DNA of 64,000 nucleotides from contig NZ_KI632512.1 in the NCBI RefSeq assembly GCF_000504305.1, positions 4,193,955 to 4,257,954 of the forward strand, written 5' to 3'. Source of the DNA: Nitratidesulfovibrio termitidis HI1. Lineage in GTDB: Bacteria; Desulfobacterota; Desulfovibrionia; Desulfovibrionales; Desulfovibrionaceae. This document shows positions 37,098 to 46,479 of this stretch, piece after piece. The notes beneath the pieces were generated by a model. The model saw nothing but the letters and a program-made list of their open reading frames with translations, was not told the origin of the DNA and searched no databases. Positions within the stretch are counted from its first letter, which is position 1; the number at the start of each line of letters is the position of its first letter. A program made the position numbers and the translations under genes.

Positions 37098-37814
37098 TCA
37101 GCCGAGTCGGACGGACAGTTCCACGTCCTCGGCGAACGGAATGGACAGGTATCCGCGTGCGGGCGACCGCACCCGCGCCAGGTAGTCCGGGCTGTACCCG
37201 GCGTCGTCGGCAATGATGAGCGCGCCGGGCCGCAGGTGCGGCTCAATCAGCCCCAGGATTTCGGGGTAGAGGGCCTTGGCCCCGTCCAGCAGCAGCATGT
37301 CCACGGAATCGGGAAGGCCGGTTGCAAGGGTATGCAGGGCATCGCCCTGGCGGATGTCCACCAGATCCGCGAGATCGGCGCTTGCCAGATTGTCCCTGGC
37401 GCGTGCCGCCTTGGAAGGTTCGAATTCGCTGGTGATCAGGCGGCCTCCTCCGTTGTCGCGCAGTGCCGCCGCCAGGTGCAGGGTGGAGACGCCGAACGAC
37501 GTGCCGAATTCCACGATGCTCCGAGCCCGGCAGCCTCGTGCCAGCACGTAGAGCAGGGTGGCCGTCTCGCGCGAGACGGCCAGCGGCAGGTCTCTGAGCT
37601 GCCCGTAGAAGTCGAGGTAGCCCGTCTTGCTGCGCAGGCGGCGGTCCCGCTCCGCTTCGGAAAGGGCGGCCATGGCGGGATGCTCATGGAAGGAGGCTTC
37701 GTTGTCGCGGAACAGGCGTTCCAGCAGGGGGGCAAGGGGCGGGGTCGTCAGGGTTGCCTGAAGGGGCTGGTCCGCCGACTTGGGGGATATGGCCGATGAA
37801 GGCAATGTGGTCAT
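37098..37814 (-). CDS. Class I SAM-dependent O-methyltransferase
   Basis: 238 residues from ATG 37814 (CGGAGAAC upstream). Seen: the SAM-binding motif SIVEFGTSFGVSTLHLAAAL, the acidic strand LITSEFEPSKA, and the metal/catalytic aspartate strand VDMLLLDGAKALYPE, as in COMT-like (family 3) O-methyltransferases. Divergent from a TetR gene with 93 bases between, so the methyltransferase is the likely regulatory target. Substrate unknown. Confidence 0.85.
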   Translation of the reverse strand: MTTLPSSAISPKSADQPLQATLTTPPLAPLLERLFRDNEASFHEHPAMAALSEAERDRRLRSKTGYLDFYGQLRDLPLAVSRETATLLYVLARGCRARSIVEFGTSFGVSTLHLAAALRDNGGGRLITSEFEPSKAARARDNLASADLADLVDIRQGDALHTLATGLPDSVDMLLLDGAKALYPEILGLIEPHLRPGALIIADDAGYSPDYLARVRSPARGYLSIPFAEDVELSVRLG

Positions 37815-37860
37815 GGAGTTCTCCGGGTACAGGTTGCATGTTTTCTGGCGCCGGAGTAAA

Positions 37861-37882
37861 AATACGAACAATCATTCGCGTT
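37861..37882. promoter_or_regulatory. Candidate TetR operator between the divergent genes
   Basis: A 22-bp imperfect palindrome AATACGAACAATCATTCGCG-TT with 7 of 11 pairs and a perfect CGAA-n6-TTCG core. It sits in an AT-rich patch between the methyltransferase and TetR starts, as expected for autoregulation. Confidence 0.5.
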
Positions 37883-37907
37883 CACAATTCGCATTGCGGA
37901 AGGCCCC

Positions 37908-38585
37908 ATGCCGGAAGGTCGGAAAAGCGGCATCTTGCCGAGAAAGCAGCCGAAACAGGCCAGGTCGTCGGAACTTGTCAGCGCCATTCTGGCGGCGGCA
38001 GCTCAGGTTCTGGCCAGGGAAGGCGCGCACCGCTTCACCACCGCCCGCGTGGCCGAGCGGGCCGGGGTGAGCGTGGGGTCGCTGTACCAGTACTTTCCCA
38101 ACAAGGCGGCCATCCTGTTCCGCCTGCAACGCGACGAGTGGGGGCAGACCTCGGACGTCCTGCGCGGCATACTCGAAGATGTGCGCATGCCTCCGCTGGA
38201 GCGGCTGCGCGCCCTGGTTCATGCCTTCATCCGCTCCGAATGCGAGGAAGCGGCCATGCGCCTTGCGCTGCATGACGCTGCGCCGCTGTACCGCAACGAA
38301 CCCGAGGCCCGGGCGGCGAAGGCGTCTGCCGGCGTGGTCATCCAGTCCTTCATGCGCGAGGCGTTGCCCGCTGCCTCCGACACCACCCGGGCACTGGCCG
38401 GAGAACTGATTGCCACCACGTTTGGCGCCGTGGGCAAGCGCTTTTCGGAAACGCCGCGCACGCCGGAAGAGGTGGCGGCCTTCGCCGATGCCATGGCCGA
38501 CATGTTCTGCGCCTACCTGCGCGGACTGGGATCCGAACCGGGGCTCGAATTGGATCCCGAACGGGGGGCCGGATTGAGGAAATGA
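37908..38585 (+). CDS. TetR-family transcriptional regulator
   Basis: 225 residues. The N-terminal helix-turn-helix is clear: SAILAAAAQVLAREG, FTTARVAERAGVSVGSLYQY, FPNKAAILFRL. The C-terminal ligand domain (about 75-210) has no recognised subfamily. It starts 93 bases from the divergent methyltransferase gene and probably represses both. The ligand is unknown. The gene is followed by a long perfect palindrome. Confidence 0.92.
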   Translation: MPEGRKSGILPRKQPKQARSSELVSAILAAAAQVLAREGAHRFTTARVAERAGVSVGSLYQYFPNKAAILFRLQRDEWGQTSDVLRGILEDVRMPPLERLRALVHAFIRSECEEAAMRLALHDAAPLYRNEPEARAAKASAGVVIQSFMREALPAASDTTRALAGELIATTFGAVGKRFSETPRTPEEVAAFADAMADMFCAYLRGLGSEPGLELDPERGAGLRK

Positions 38586-38600
38586 CAGGCTTCGTCGCGG

Positions 38601-38648
38601 CAATGCAAGAGCGGGCACATGCCATGGCATGTGCCCGCTCTTGCATTG
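38601..38648. terminator. 48-bp perfect palindrome, bidirectional terminator
   Basis: Positions 38601-38624 and 38625-38648 are exact reverse complements (CAATGCAAGAGCGGGCACAT..., 24 bp arm, no loop). It separates convergent TetR and phosphate-transporter genes. Confidence 0.85.
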
Positions 38649-38676
38649 GAACAGGAATGTTCGACCCGGCGCGGAC

Positions 38677-39679
<1,003 letters not shown>

Positions 39680-39687
<8 letters not shown>

Positions 39688-40309
39688 TCTTCAGCACCAC
39701 TTCCTCGATGGCGTCCGCGAGATCGTCCAGGCGTTCCACGGCCAGTTCGATGCGGTCGTACACCTGGGTCCACTTCATGATGTCCACCACGGCGCGCATG
39801 TCGAGATTCTCGGTGTCGTGCAGTTCGGCAAGGCCCGTGCCCAGCAGCATTTCGCATTCGCCCTTGATGGCTTTCAGCTGCTTGACCTGCGCGACCACGT
39901 CGGTCTTGTCCTTCAGGCAACAGATCATCTCGCCGGTGACGGCGGCCATCTCGCGCAGGTTGCGGACCATCTTGCGGGCAGGAAAGCGGATGTAGGTGAA
40001 CCCGTACAGCCGCGCGCGGGTGGCGATGCCCTTGATGAGGTTGATGGAGTCTTCCTGCGCCAGGTTCAGGCGGTAGATGTCCTCGCGGTCGATGGGGGTG
40101 ATGAAGGTCAGCGAGAGCTGGCGCGAGATTTCGCGGCACAGGTCGTCGGCCTCCACCTCGACCAGGTTCACGCGCTTGCAGGCGTCGTCAACCTTGCCGA
40201 AGTCTTCGAGGATGCGGGTGAGCAAGTCGGCCGCTTCCACCAGCATGGCATTCTGGCGGCTCAGCAGTTCGAAGAAGCGGACGGTCTTGGGGAACAGGTT
40301 CAAGGCCAT
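39680..40309 (-). CDS. DUF47/PhoU-like accessory protein of PiT
   Basis: 209 residues from ATG 40309 (GGAGCC upstream). Helical PhoU-related family nearly always encoded next to pit, thought to control the transporter. Seen: TVRFFELLSRQNAMLVEAAD, EVEADDLCREISRQL, PIDREDIYRLNLAQEDSIN, and the acidic C-terminal helix ERLDDLADAIEEVV. The E/D-rich helices are the usual metal-binding PhoU pattern. Confidence 0.9.
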
Positions 40310-40847
40310 GCGGTGGCTCCGGTGTTGTCGTGTTGCTCGCGGGCCTGTCGGCCCCGGGGTGGGCGGCCCGTCGTGCCGTCGTGCGGAACGGGTCCATCTG
40401 CGCGTGCGGCCCGTCATGGGCGGCGGGATGTTACGGATGTGTTGCAATCCGGCGCATGCCGGAAGGTACTGCCCCGTGCGCAAAAAAGGCCGGTCGGGAC
40501 CGCGGGAATTCTACGCTTCCTCCGGTGTCCGGGCAACCGGCATCGTCGTGAATCCGTCACGAAATAACGCGGTTTTGTTACGGAATGGTGACAGACTGCG
40601 ATGTTTTGAGAAGTCCAATTGTGTCAGGATGTTGAGCGATTGAACAGTCGCGGAACGCGTGTTGTGTGACGTTCTGCGCGAGGTGGTGGGGGAGAGTGAG
40701 CAGGACGGAGTGCGGTGAAAGGGGGGGCCGTGCGTGGGGTTCCGGTGGCCTTGGGCTGGCCACTACACGTGTGCCGGCGCGCCGGGCATGGCAGGTCTGC
40801 CCGGCCTGCGTGCTGCGCCGGGTACGTCGGCACGGGTGTGCGCTGGG
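40310..40847. other. Gene-free spacer upstream of the phosphate operon
   Basis: 538 bases. It contains the candidate PHO box and an AT-richer patch at 40555-40640 suited to a promoter for DUF47-pit. The hipA stop lies at its right edge. No gene is supported. Confidence 0.5.
40577..40594 (-). promoter_or_regulatory. Candidate PHO box
   Basis: On the minus strand CTGTCAC-CATT-CCGTAAC: two 7-base half-sites (6/7 and 5/7 against CTGTCAT) at the 11-base period of PhoB sites. It lies 268 bases before the DUF47 start. Suggestive but not strong. Confidence 0.4.
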
Positions 40848-42143
40848 TCAGGCGGGTACGGCGCCCTCTCCGGCCGGGTCCAGGTCGGCGGGGGCGTCGT
40901 AAAAGGCAAAGGGGTTCAGGAATTGCCGTCCGTACAGCAGACGGCGGTCGGCATCGGCCAGGGCTGCCTCGTCGCAGACGGCGTCCCAGCGGTTGCGGAT
41001 GACGGCGATCTGGTGCGCCACCACGGCCTTGGCCGCATCGGGCGCCAGCAGGAAGGCGTGCGCCCCGTCCAGGCAGGTGGCAATGCGGCTCATGCGGTCG
41101 TTGCCGTGGATGAGCATGGCCTGGCTGGCTTCACCGCCGGTGCGCGGCTGGGGGCAGATGTCATAGGCGGGGGTAAGGGCAAGGCGGGCGCCATCCCAGA
41201 ACGCGGCATGGTTGCGGGCGTGGTCGTCGGTATTGCCGCACAGCACGTTGAAGACGATGCGACCGAACAGTTCCCGCAACGTGGCGGCGGGGGCGACGAA
41301 GCGGTGGCGGATGACTTCGGCGAGATCCTGGTAGCTGGCGTGGGCGGCCAGCATCTCGTCCAGTTCCAGCATGGTCAGCGCCGAAACCGTGGCTTTGCGG
41401 GTCCAGCCCGCCTCGGTCCGCTCGCGGTCGAAGCGTTCCACCAGCAGCACATCCTTGCCCAGCGCAGAGGTGAGCCGCACCGGGGCCACGTCCAGCCCCA
41501 CTTCCGCAGCCAGGCGCATGGCGACGTACTCCGCCTTGACCATGGCGTACAAATCGCCGGAAGAGGAAAACTTGGCGATGTACAGGCGTGCGTCCGTGTC
41601 CACCAGCACCTTTGGGCGGGCCCCGCCCAGCGACGTGCCGTGGCGCAGGGCCTGGTCCAGCGCGGGCGCCAGCGGATGGCCCCGCTCCACCGCGTGAACG
41701 CCTTCGGCCAGTTCATCGAGGGTGGCGGTTTGCCGCAGCCGGGCCTGATACAGGGTGGCGGACGGCTGGAAATCCAGTGCCCCCACCCGGTCCGAGCCCG
41801 ATTCCAGAAGAAAGGTCAGTTCGTCCAGTTCGATGGCGGCAGCCTGCGCGCCCCTGAGCCCGAACAGACGGTTGACGATGACCCGTCGCCCCCAGGCGTC
41901 CGGCGAGGCGTCGCGGATGCATCCGGGCATGGACAGGCCGGGCAGGAGGGGAAGTTCCCCCTGCCGCAGGGGCAGTTCCGGGGCGTACAGGGGAATGGCG
42001 TCCGGCCGGGCAAGGTAGCTGCGGCCGTAGTTGAAGAACAGGCGCGTCCCGTGGCGGCGCAACAGTCCTGCCACCACCGGTTCGGCACGGCCGGGCAGCC
42101 AGACCCAGACATAGGCTTCTGCGGGGGGCGGGCTAGAAGTCAT
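40848..42143 (-). CDS. hipA: HipA-family kinase toxin
   Basis: 431 residues. HipA kinases phosphorylate targets such as glutamyl-tRNA synthetase and induce persistence. Seen: GTSLGGARPKVLVD (phosphate-binding loop), YIAKFSSSGD with the ATP lysine, LLVERFDRE, the catalytic NTDDHARNHAAF, and the metal motif AYDICP. The C-terminus ends in an acidic tail. It overlaps the upstream hipB by 11 bases. Confidence 0.93.
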   Translation of the reverse strand: MTSSPPPAEAYVWVWLPGRAEPVVAGLLRRHGTRLFFNYGRSYLARPDAIPLYAPELPLRQGELPLLPGLSMPGCIRDASPDAWGRRVIVNRLFGLRGAQAAAIELDELTFLLESGSDRVGALDFQPSATLYQARLRQTATLDELAEGVHAVERGHPLAPALDQALRHGTSLGGARPKVLVDTDARLYIAKFSSSGDLYAMVKAEYVAMRLAAEVGLDVAPVRLTSALGKDVLLVERFDRERTEAGWTRKATVSALTMLELDEMLAAHASYQDLAEVIRHRFVAPAATLRELFGRIVFNVLCGNTDDHARNHAAFWDGARLALTPAYDICPQPRTGGEASQAMLIHGNDRMSRIATCLDGAHAFLLAPDAAKAVVAHQIAVIRNRWDAVCDEAALADADRRLLYGRQFLNPFAFYDAPADLDPAGEGAVPA

Positions 42144-42471
42144 CCTTCACCTTTCCGCGGGCGGCATGTACGGCCTTGGGCAGCAGGGCGCGCTTTTCCA
42201 CGCTGTGTTGCAGGCGCAAGGCCAGGTGTCTGGGGTCGGCTTCCATCAGGGGCACCCCGAGCAAGGTGGCAACCTCGAACACCACGCCGATGGAACAGCC
42301 GGGGTCGCCCCGTTCCACCCGCCGCAGCAGGTCGCGCGAAATGCCCGCGCGCTCGGCCAGTTCTCCGGCTGTAAGCCGTGACGTGGTGCGGGCTTCGCGG
42401 ATCAGGTTGCCGAGCAGGACAAGCGCGGCGGTGGTGTGGCGCGAATAGGCGCGGGTAGTTGGCTTGGACAT
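42133..42471 (-). CDS. hipB: HipB-like antitoxin/repressor
   Basis: 112 residues from ATG 42471. Cro/C1-type helix-turn-helix: LTAGELAERAGISRDLLRRV followed by the GCSIGVVFEVATLLGV helix. The C-terminal tail (VEKRALLPKAVHAARG) likely contacts HipA. Neither possible start (42471 or 42525) has a good ribosome site; I choose 42471 because the operator-like repeat lies just upstream of it. Confidence 0.85.
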   Translation of the reverse strand: MSKPTTRAYSRHTTAALVLLGNLIREARTTSRLTAGELAERAGISRDLLRRVERGDPGCSIGVVFEVATLLGVPLMEADPRHLALRLQHSVEKRALLPKAVHAARGKVKDDF

Positions 42472-42480
42472 GGCGTTTAC

Positions 42481-42500
42481 GTTTTTATGCGTCAAAAAAC
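42481..42500 (-). promoter_or_regulatory. Candidate HipB operator
   Basis: GTTTTT-ATGCGTCA-AAAAAC, a perfect 6-bp inverted repeat with 8-base spacer in an AT-rich patch, 10 bases upstream of the hipB start. It fits autoregulation. Confidence 0.45.
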
Positions 42501-42560
42501 TTAAAATGACTTGTTTATGCTGCATAGATATGCGCAGGTCTTTCGACCGTCAAGTAAAAA

Positions 42561-42602
42561 GGCCCTCATGCGTCGGAAGCGGATTTCCGGCGCATGAGGG
42601 CC
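42561..42602 (-). terminator. Rho-independent terminator of the coo operon
   Basis: GGCCCTCATGCG and CGCATGAGGGCC pair (12 bp), and on the minus strand the stem is followed by TTTTTACTTG. It lies 38 bases after the cooF stop. Confidence 0.9.
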
Positions 42603-42640
42603 CTGGATATCGGGAGCCCGGGCGGTGCGGCGTGCAGCCC

Positions 42641-43174
42641 CTAGCGCTGCATGGCGCGGTATTCGTCAATGGTGACCATGTGCAGGGCCTTGACCGGGCA
42701 GGCCTCCACGCAGGCGCCCTGGTCCTTGCCTTCCTTGGCGCGCCAGTCGGCGCACACGTCGCAGCGCACGGCCACTTCGCGGCGGTGCTGGGCGGGTTGG
42801 GCGGCATCGGCGCCTTCTTCGGGCAGACCGATGAAGGACAGCTCGATGGCGCCGTACGGGCAGGCCATGACGCACAGCTGGCAGGCGGCGCAGTACTGCT
42901 GACGCATCACCACCACGCCGTCTTCCTGTACCAGCGCGTCGGTGGGGCACACGCGGGCGCAGGGGGCGTCGACGCACTGGCGGCACTGCACGGGCATCTT
43001 GACGCTGTCGGTCTTGATGACGTGCACGCGGGGCTGGAAGAGGTTGCGCTTCTTCACGGCTTCCTTGATGGTCATGTTGTTGTGCGAGGCGATGCAGGCA
43101 AGTTCGCACTTCTTGCAGGCCTTGCACTTGTCTGCTTCAGCGAAGACGACGTACCGCATGAGCGAATTGGTCAT
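42641..43174 (-). CDS. cooF: CooF-like multi-[4Fe-4S] electron-transfer protein
   Basis: 177 residues from ATG 43174 (GGAAGGA upstream). Seen: four cysteine clusters, CKACKKCELAC, CRQCVDAPCARVC, CAACQLCVMAC, and CDVCADW...ACVEACP. In Rhodospirillum CooF carries electrons from CO dehydrogenase CooS to the membrane hydrogenase. No cooS is in this window, so its electron donor here must be encoded elsewhere or be a different enzyme. Last gene of the operon. Confidence 0.92.
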   Translation of the reverse strand: MTNSLMRYVVFAEADKCKACKKCELACIASHNNMTIKEAVKKRNLFQPRVHVIKTDSVKMPVQCRQCVDAPCARVCPTDALVQEDGVVVMRQQYCAACQLCVMACPYGAIELSFIGLPEEGADAAQPAQHRREVAVRCDVCADWRAKEGKDQGACVEACPVKALHMVTIDEYRAMQR

Positions 43175-43178
43175 GGTT

Positions 43179-43565
43179 CTATCCTTCCGTGGTTTGCGCC
43201 GCTGCCGGAAGGTCTGTGGCATCCGGGCCGGGCACTTCTATGCTTGCGATGTACAGTTCCCTGCCGTCAATCCAGTGCACGGCGTCGTCGCCGCACGAAG
43301 GGCAGGAGAATTTCCGTTTCCGGGTTTCCACGTCGCCGCAGACGGGGCAGATGCCGCGCAGTGGCAGCATCTGCACGTCCAGCGGCGCGCCCTCGGCGGG
43401 CGTCCCTTCGGCCAGCAGTTCGAAACAGGCGGTCAGGGTGCGCGATTCGACGCACGCCAGAAGGCCCACGGCAAGGTTCACCCGGCTGATGCGGGGTGCG
43501 CCGTGTCGCGCCGCCTCGTCAGAGACGATGCGCAGGATGCCTTCGACGATGGACGATTCGTGCAT
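43179..43565 (-). CDS. hypA: Second HypA nickel-insertion protein, coo-operon copy
   Basis: 128 residues, starting MHESSIVEGIL (His2 nickel ligand). Zinc-site cysteines are present as CPVCGDVE...CPSCGDD. It ends in a short extra tail (GPDATDLPAAAQ) not seen in the HypA at 13881. Being inside the operon, it is probably dedicated to CooH. It sits 4 bases upstream of cooF and 27 bases after cooH. Confidence 0.92.
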   Translation of the reverse strand: MHESSIVEGILRIVSDEAARHGAPRISRVNLAVGLLACVESRTLTACFELLAEGTPAEGAPLDVQMLPLRGICPVCGDVETRKRKFSCPSCGDDAVHWIDGRELYIASIEVPGPDATDLPAAAQTTEG

Positions 43566-43592
43566 GACCGCCTGTCTCCGTGGTTTGTGCTG

Positions 43593-44726
43593 CTATCTTT
43601 CCGTGCAGGAAATGCACGGGTCGATGGAGTTGACGATGAGCGGCACGTCCGAAACCTTGCAGTCGTGCATCATCACGCCCAGCGCGTCCCAGTTCATGTA
43701 CGAGGGCACGCGCCACTTCAGGCGGTTGGGCACGTCGGTGCCGTCGGTGCGCAGGAAGTAGATCAGTTCGCCGCGCGGGGCCTCGCTGCGGGCCACGGCC
43801 TCGCCCGCCGGAATTTCCGGCAGCCGGGCCACCGTTTCGCCACCGGGCAGGTCGCGGGCGCACTGGCGGACGAGGCTGATGGATTCCAGGGCTTCGCGCA
43901 GGCGGATCATGGCGCGCGAATGCACGTCGCACCCGGTTTCGGTGATCACGTCGAAGGCCAGGCGGGGGTAGGCGGCGTGCGGCACGTCCTTGCGGATGTC
44001 CACGGCCAGGCCGCTGCCGCGCGCCACGGGGCCGACAACCGCGTATTCCAGCGCCTTGTCCTGCGGCAGCATGCCCACGCCCACGGTACGCCCGCGCACC
44101 ATGGGGTCGTTGCGGTAGATGTTGTAGATTTCTTCCACGTGCTTCTGCACGCGGTCGAGGTTGCGGGTCAGGAAGGTGAGCAGATCGGCATCCACGTTGT
44201 ACTTCACGCCGCCGATGCAGTTGGCGGCGAGGTCCATGCGGTTGCCGTACACCGTTTCCTTGATGTCCTGCATGATCTCGCGCACTTCCATCACGTGCAT
44301 GAACAGCGACTTGAAGCCGATGATGTGCGCGAGAATGGCCACGTTGAACAGGTGCGAGGCGATGCGCTTGATTTCCTCGGCCATGGAGCGCAGGTAGCGG
44401 GCCCGCTCGGGCACCACGATGCCTGCCAGGTTTTCCACCGCCATGCAGTAGGTGAAGGGGTGGCTGTTGGAGCACAGCGAGCAGACCCGCTCGGTGAGCA
44501 CGATGTTCTGGAACAGGTTGCGCCGCAGGGCCAGCGCCTCCATGCCCCGGTGCACGTGCCCGGCGGTGATCTCGACATGCTTCACGGTTTCGCCTTCCAC
44601 GCTCACGCGGAAGTACATGGGCTCTTCCAGGGCCACGTGCAGCGGGCCAACAGGCAGGGTGAAGCCCGCGCGCGGGTCGGTGTTCACGTGGTCGTCTATC
44701 TGGGGGGTATGGGCGGAGGTGCTCAT
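43593..44726 (-). CDS. cooH: Energy-converting hydrogenase large (NiFe) subunit CooH
   Basis: 377 residues from ATG 44726; the start overlaps the cooU stop (ATGA). Homologue of complex I NuoD and Ech EchE. Both nickel-ligand CxxC motifs are seen: RVCSLCSNSHP (N-terminal) and DPCISCTER (C-terminal). The protein ends right after the second motif, so the cleavable C-terminal peptide of most [NiFe] hydrogenases is absent. Other landmarks: VHRGMEALAL and LIVNSIDPC. Hydrogen evolution from protons is the expected reaction. Confidence 0.95.
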   Translation of the reverse strand: MSTSAHTPQIDDHVNTDPRAGFTLPVGPLHVALEEPMYFRVSVEGETVKHVEITAGHVHRGMEALALRRNLFQNIVLTERVCSLCSNSHPFTYCMAVENLAGIVVPERARYLRSMAEEIKRIASHLFNVAILAHIIGFKSLFMHVMEVREIMQDIKETVYGNRMDLAANCIGGVKYNVDADLLTFLTRNLDRVQKHVEEIYNIYRNDPMVRGRTVGVGMLPQDKALEYAVVGPVARGSGLAVDIRKDVPHAAYPRLAFDVITETGCDVHSRAMIRLREALESISLVRQCARDLPGGETVARLPEIPAGEAVARSEAPRGELIYFLRTDGTDVPNRLKWRVPSYMNWDALGVMMHDCKVSDVPLIVNSIDPCISCTER

Positions 44727-45361
44727 GCCTGGGTCTCCTCGTCGGTGCCAGTGGAGGCGGTGGAAGCGGTGGCGACAGATGTGCCTTCCGGCAGCTTCGC
44801 CGACATGATGCGTTCCCACAGATCCTGGGTGGAGGCACCGTTCATCATGGTGGACAGGGGAATCATCTGGCCCATGATGCCCGCGTCCAGCCGCTCGTCC
44901 AGGAACAGCCGCTTGGGATTGGGGTGACCGGTAACCGCGATGTCGTACATTTCCATGAATTCGCGCTCGTTCCAGTCGGCGTTGCGGAACCACGGAGTGA
45001 TGGAAGGCACCTCGGGCTTGCCCGTGGCTTCGCCGTCCTCGTCCACGTCATTAACGGTAGGCATGACCAGCGGCGCGGTGACCGTAAGGGTCAGGCCGTC
45101 CAGGTCGAAGTGGTAGGCAATGGCGCGCTGCGGGTTGGCAGGGTCGCGCTCCGGGTCGTAGGCGGTCATGGTGCACAGGCGCAGGCGGCAGCGGGACATG
45201 GCCGGGGCCAGTTCCGCAAGGCGCGGGGCGTTGTCCAGCAGGATCCAGCCGTAGATGTTGCCGTGGGCGTCCTCGGTCCAGGATATGTCTGCGCCTGCCG
45301 CGTCGGGCAGCCGCTGGTCCAGCAGTGCCTTAGCCTGCAGTTGCGCGGGGCGTGTCAGCAT
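44723..45361 (-). CDS. cooU: Hydrogenase subunit CooU (NuoC-like)
   Basis: 212 residues, counterpart of the 30-kDa NuoC subunit of complex I. Seen: the NuoC motif region WNEREFMEMYDIAVTGHPNP with the conserved ERE/D cluster and FLDERLD. It bridges the catalytic subunit to the membrane arm. It overlaps cooX by 32 bases upstream and cooH by 4 bases downstream. A Thr/Ser/Ala tail (ATASTASTGTDEE) is peculiar to this protein. Confidence 0.9.
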   Translation of the reverse strand: MLTRPAQLQAKALLDQRLPDAAGADISWTEDAHGNIYGWILLDNAPRLAELAPAMSRCRLRLCTMTAYDPERDPANPQRAIAYHFDLDGLTLTVTAPLVMPTVNDVDEDGEATGKPEVPSITPWFRNADWNEREFMEMYDIAVTGHPNPKRLFLDERLDAGIMGQMIPLSTMMNGASTQDLWERIMSAKLPEGTSVATASTASTGTDEETQA

Positions 45362-46019
45362 CGGTGCGTCCTCCGTCCTTCACCGTATGGGGGGTGGCGG
45401 GGGTGGTTTCTTCGTTGGCGGCAGCGGCCTTGGCCGCCGGGTTGGACCCGTTGCCGTTGCCCGTGTCCGACGGGGCGGCTGCTTCGGCGTCCGCAGGGGC
45501 GTTCAGGGCGGCGGCGCGGGTGGCGGCAGCCACCTGGCGGCACTTGGGGCACATGCGCAGCAGCGCCGGAAAGTCCAGGTCCTGGGCGTGGTTGGCATAC
45601 ACGCGGGTGGCCAGGTCCGGCGGCAGCATGCGGATGTGCGCCTCGCACCCGGTGCAGCGCAGGTACGGGACGAAGTGGTGCTCCGCCCAGTCGTACTTGC
45701 GTTCCTGCAGGTGCGCGTTGTGCCAGTCGTTGGTCATGGTGATGGCCCCGGTGGGGCAGTAGTGGCGGCACAGCCCGCACAGGGCGCAGGTGTTGTGCCA
45801 CACCGTGAAGTCGTAGCCGCTGCGGTCCTCGCGCGGCTCGATGCGGATGGCCCCGCCCGCGCACACGTGGCGGCAGATGGCACAGCCCACGCACTTGGCG
45901 GGGTCCATGGTCACCTTGCCGCGAAAGCGGCGGGGGGTATGCGTCTCGGCAAAGGGGAAGGGGTCGGTGGACGGCCCCTGGGCCACGTTGCGGGCGAGTA
46001 TCTTCAGGAATCCCAGCAT
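45330..46019 (-). CDS. cooX: Hydrogenase ferredoxin-like subunit CooX (NuoI-like)
   Basis: 229 residues. Two [4Fe-4S] motifs, CVGCAICRHVC and CALCGLCRHYC, as in NuoI. A further CTGCEAH and CPKC pair lies in the middle. The last 60 residues are Ala/Thr/Gly-rich low complexity that overlaps the start of cooU. It passes electrons between CooF and CooL. Confidence 0.92.
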   Translation of the reverse strand: MLGFLKILARNVAQGPSTDPFPFAETHTPRRFRGKVTMDPAKCVGCAICRHVCAGGAIRIEPREDRSGYDFTVWHNTCALCGLCRHYCPTGAITMTNDWHNAHLQERKYDWAEHHFVPYLRCTGCEAHIRMLPPDLATRVYANHAQDLDFPALLRMCPKCRQVAAATRAAALNAPADAEAAAPSDTGNGNGSNPAAKAAAANEETTPATPHTVKDGGRTDADTPRATAG

Positions 46020-46022
46020 GGC

Positions 46023-46463
46023 TTACTCCTGCAATCCGAGGCGGGCCATCCACACGTCGCGGGCCTTGATCACGCCTTCGATGATGGCCTGCGGGCGCGG
46101 CGGGCAGCCGGGCACGTTGACGTCCACGGGGATGTAACGGTCGATGGGGCCCTCGATGGAGTAGCCGTCACGGAACACGCCGCCGCTTACCGGACAGATG
46201 CCCACTGCCACGGTGACCTTGGGTTCGGGAATCTCGTCCCACACGCGCAGCACCTTGTCCTTCACGCGGGCGGTCAGCGGCCCGGTGATCAGCACGATGT
46301 CCGCGTGGCGGGGGCTGCCGCAGTACTTGCAGCCCAGGCGTTCCACGTCATAGCGGGGGATGCAGGCGGTGGTGGCCAGTTCCACGTCGCAGCCGTTGCA
46401 CGAGCCCGCGTTGATCCGGTACAGCCACGGCGACCGCACGGAGAGCTTCTTCAGGAAGTTCAT
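46023..46463 (-). CDS. cooL: Hydrogenase small subunit CooL (NuoB-like)
   Basis: 146 residues, AGGAGA before the ATG. Carries the proximal [4Fe-4S] cluster next to the NiFe site. Seen: INAGSCNGCDVELATT (CxxC), LITGPLTARVKD, VAVGICPVSGG, and VPGCPPRPQAI. These match NuoB/EchC. It pairs with CooH. Confidence 0.94.
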   Translation of the reverse strand: MNFLKKLSVRSPWLYRINAGSCNGCDVELATTACIPRYDVERLGCKYCGSPRHADIVLITGPLTARVKDKVLRVWDEIPEPKVTVAVGICPVSGGVFRDGYSIEGPIDRYIPVDVNVPGCPPRPQAIIEGVIKARDVWMARLGLQE

Positions 46464-46479
46464 ATTGTCTCCTCTCCGC

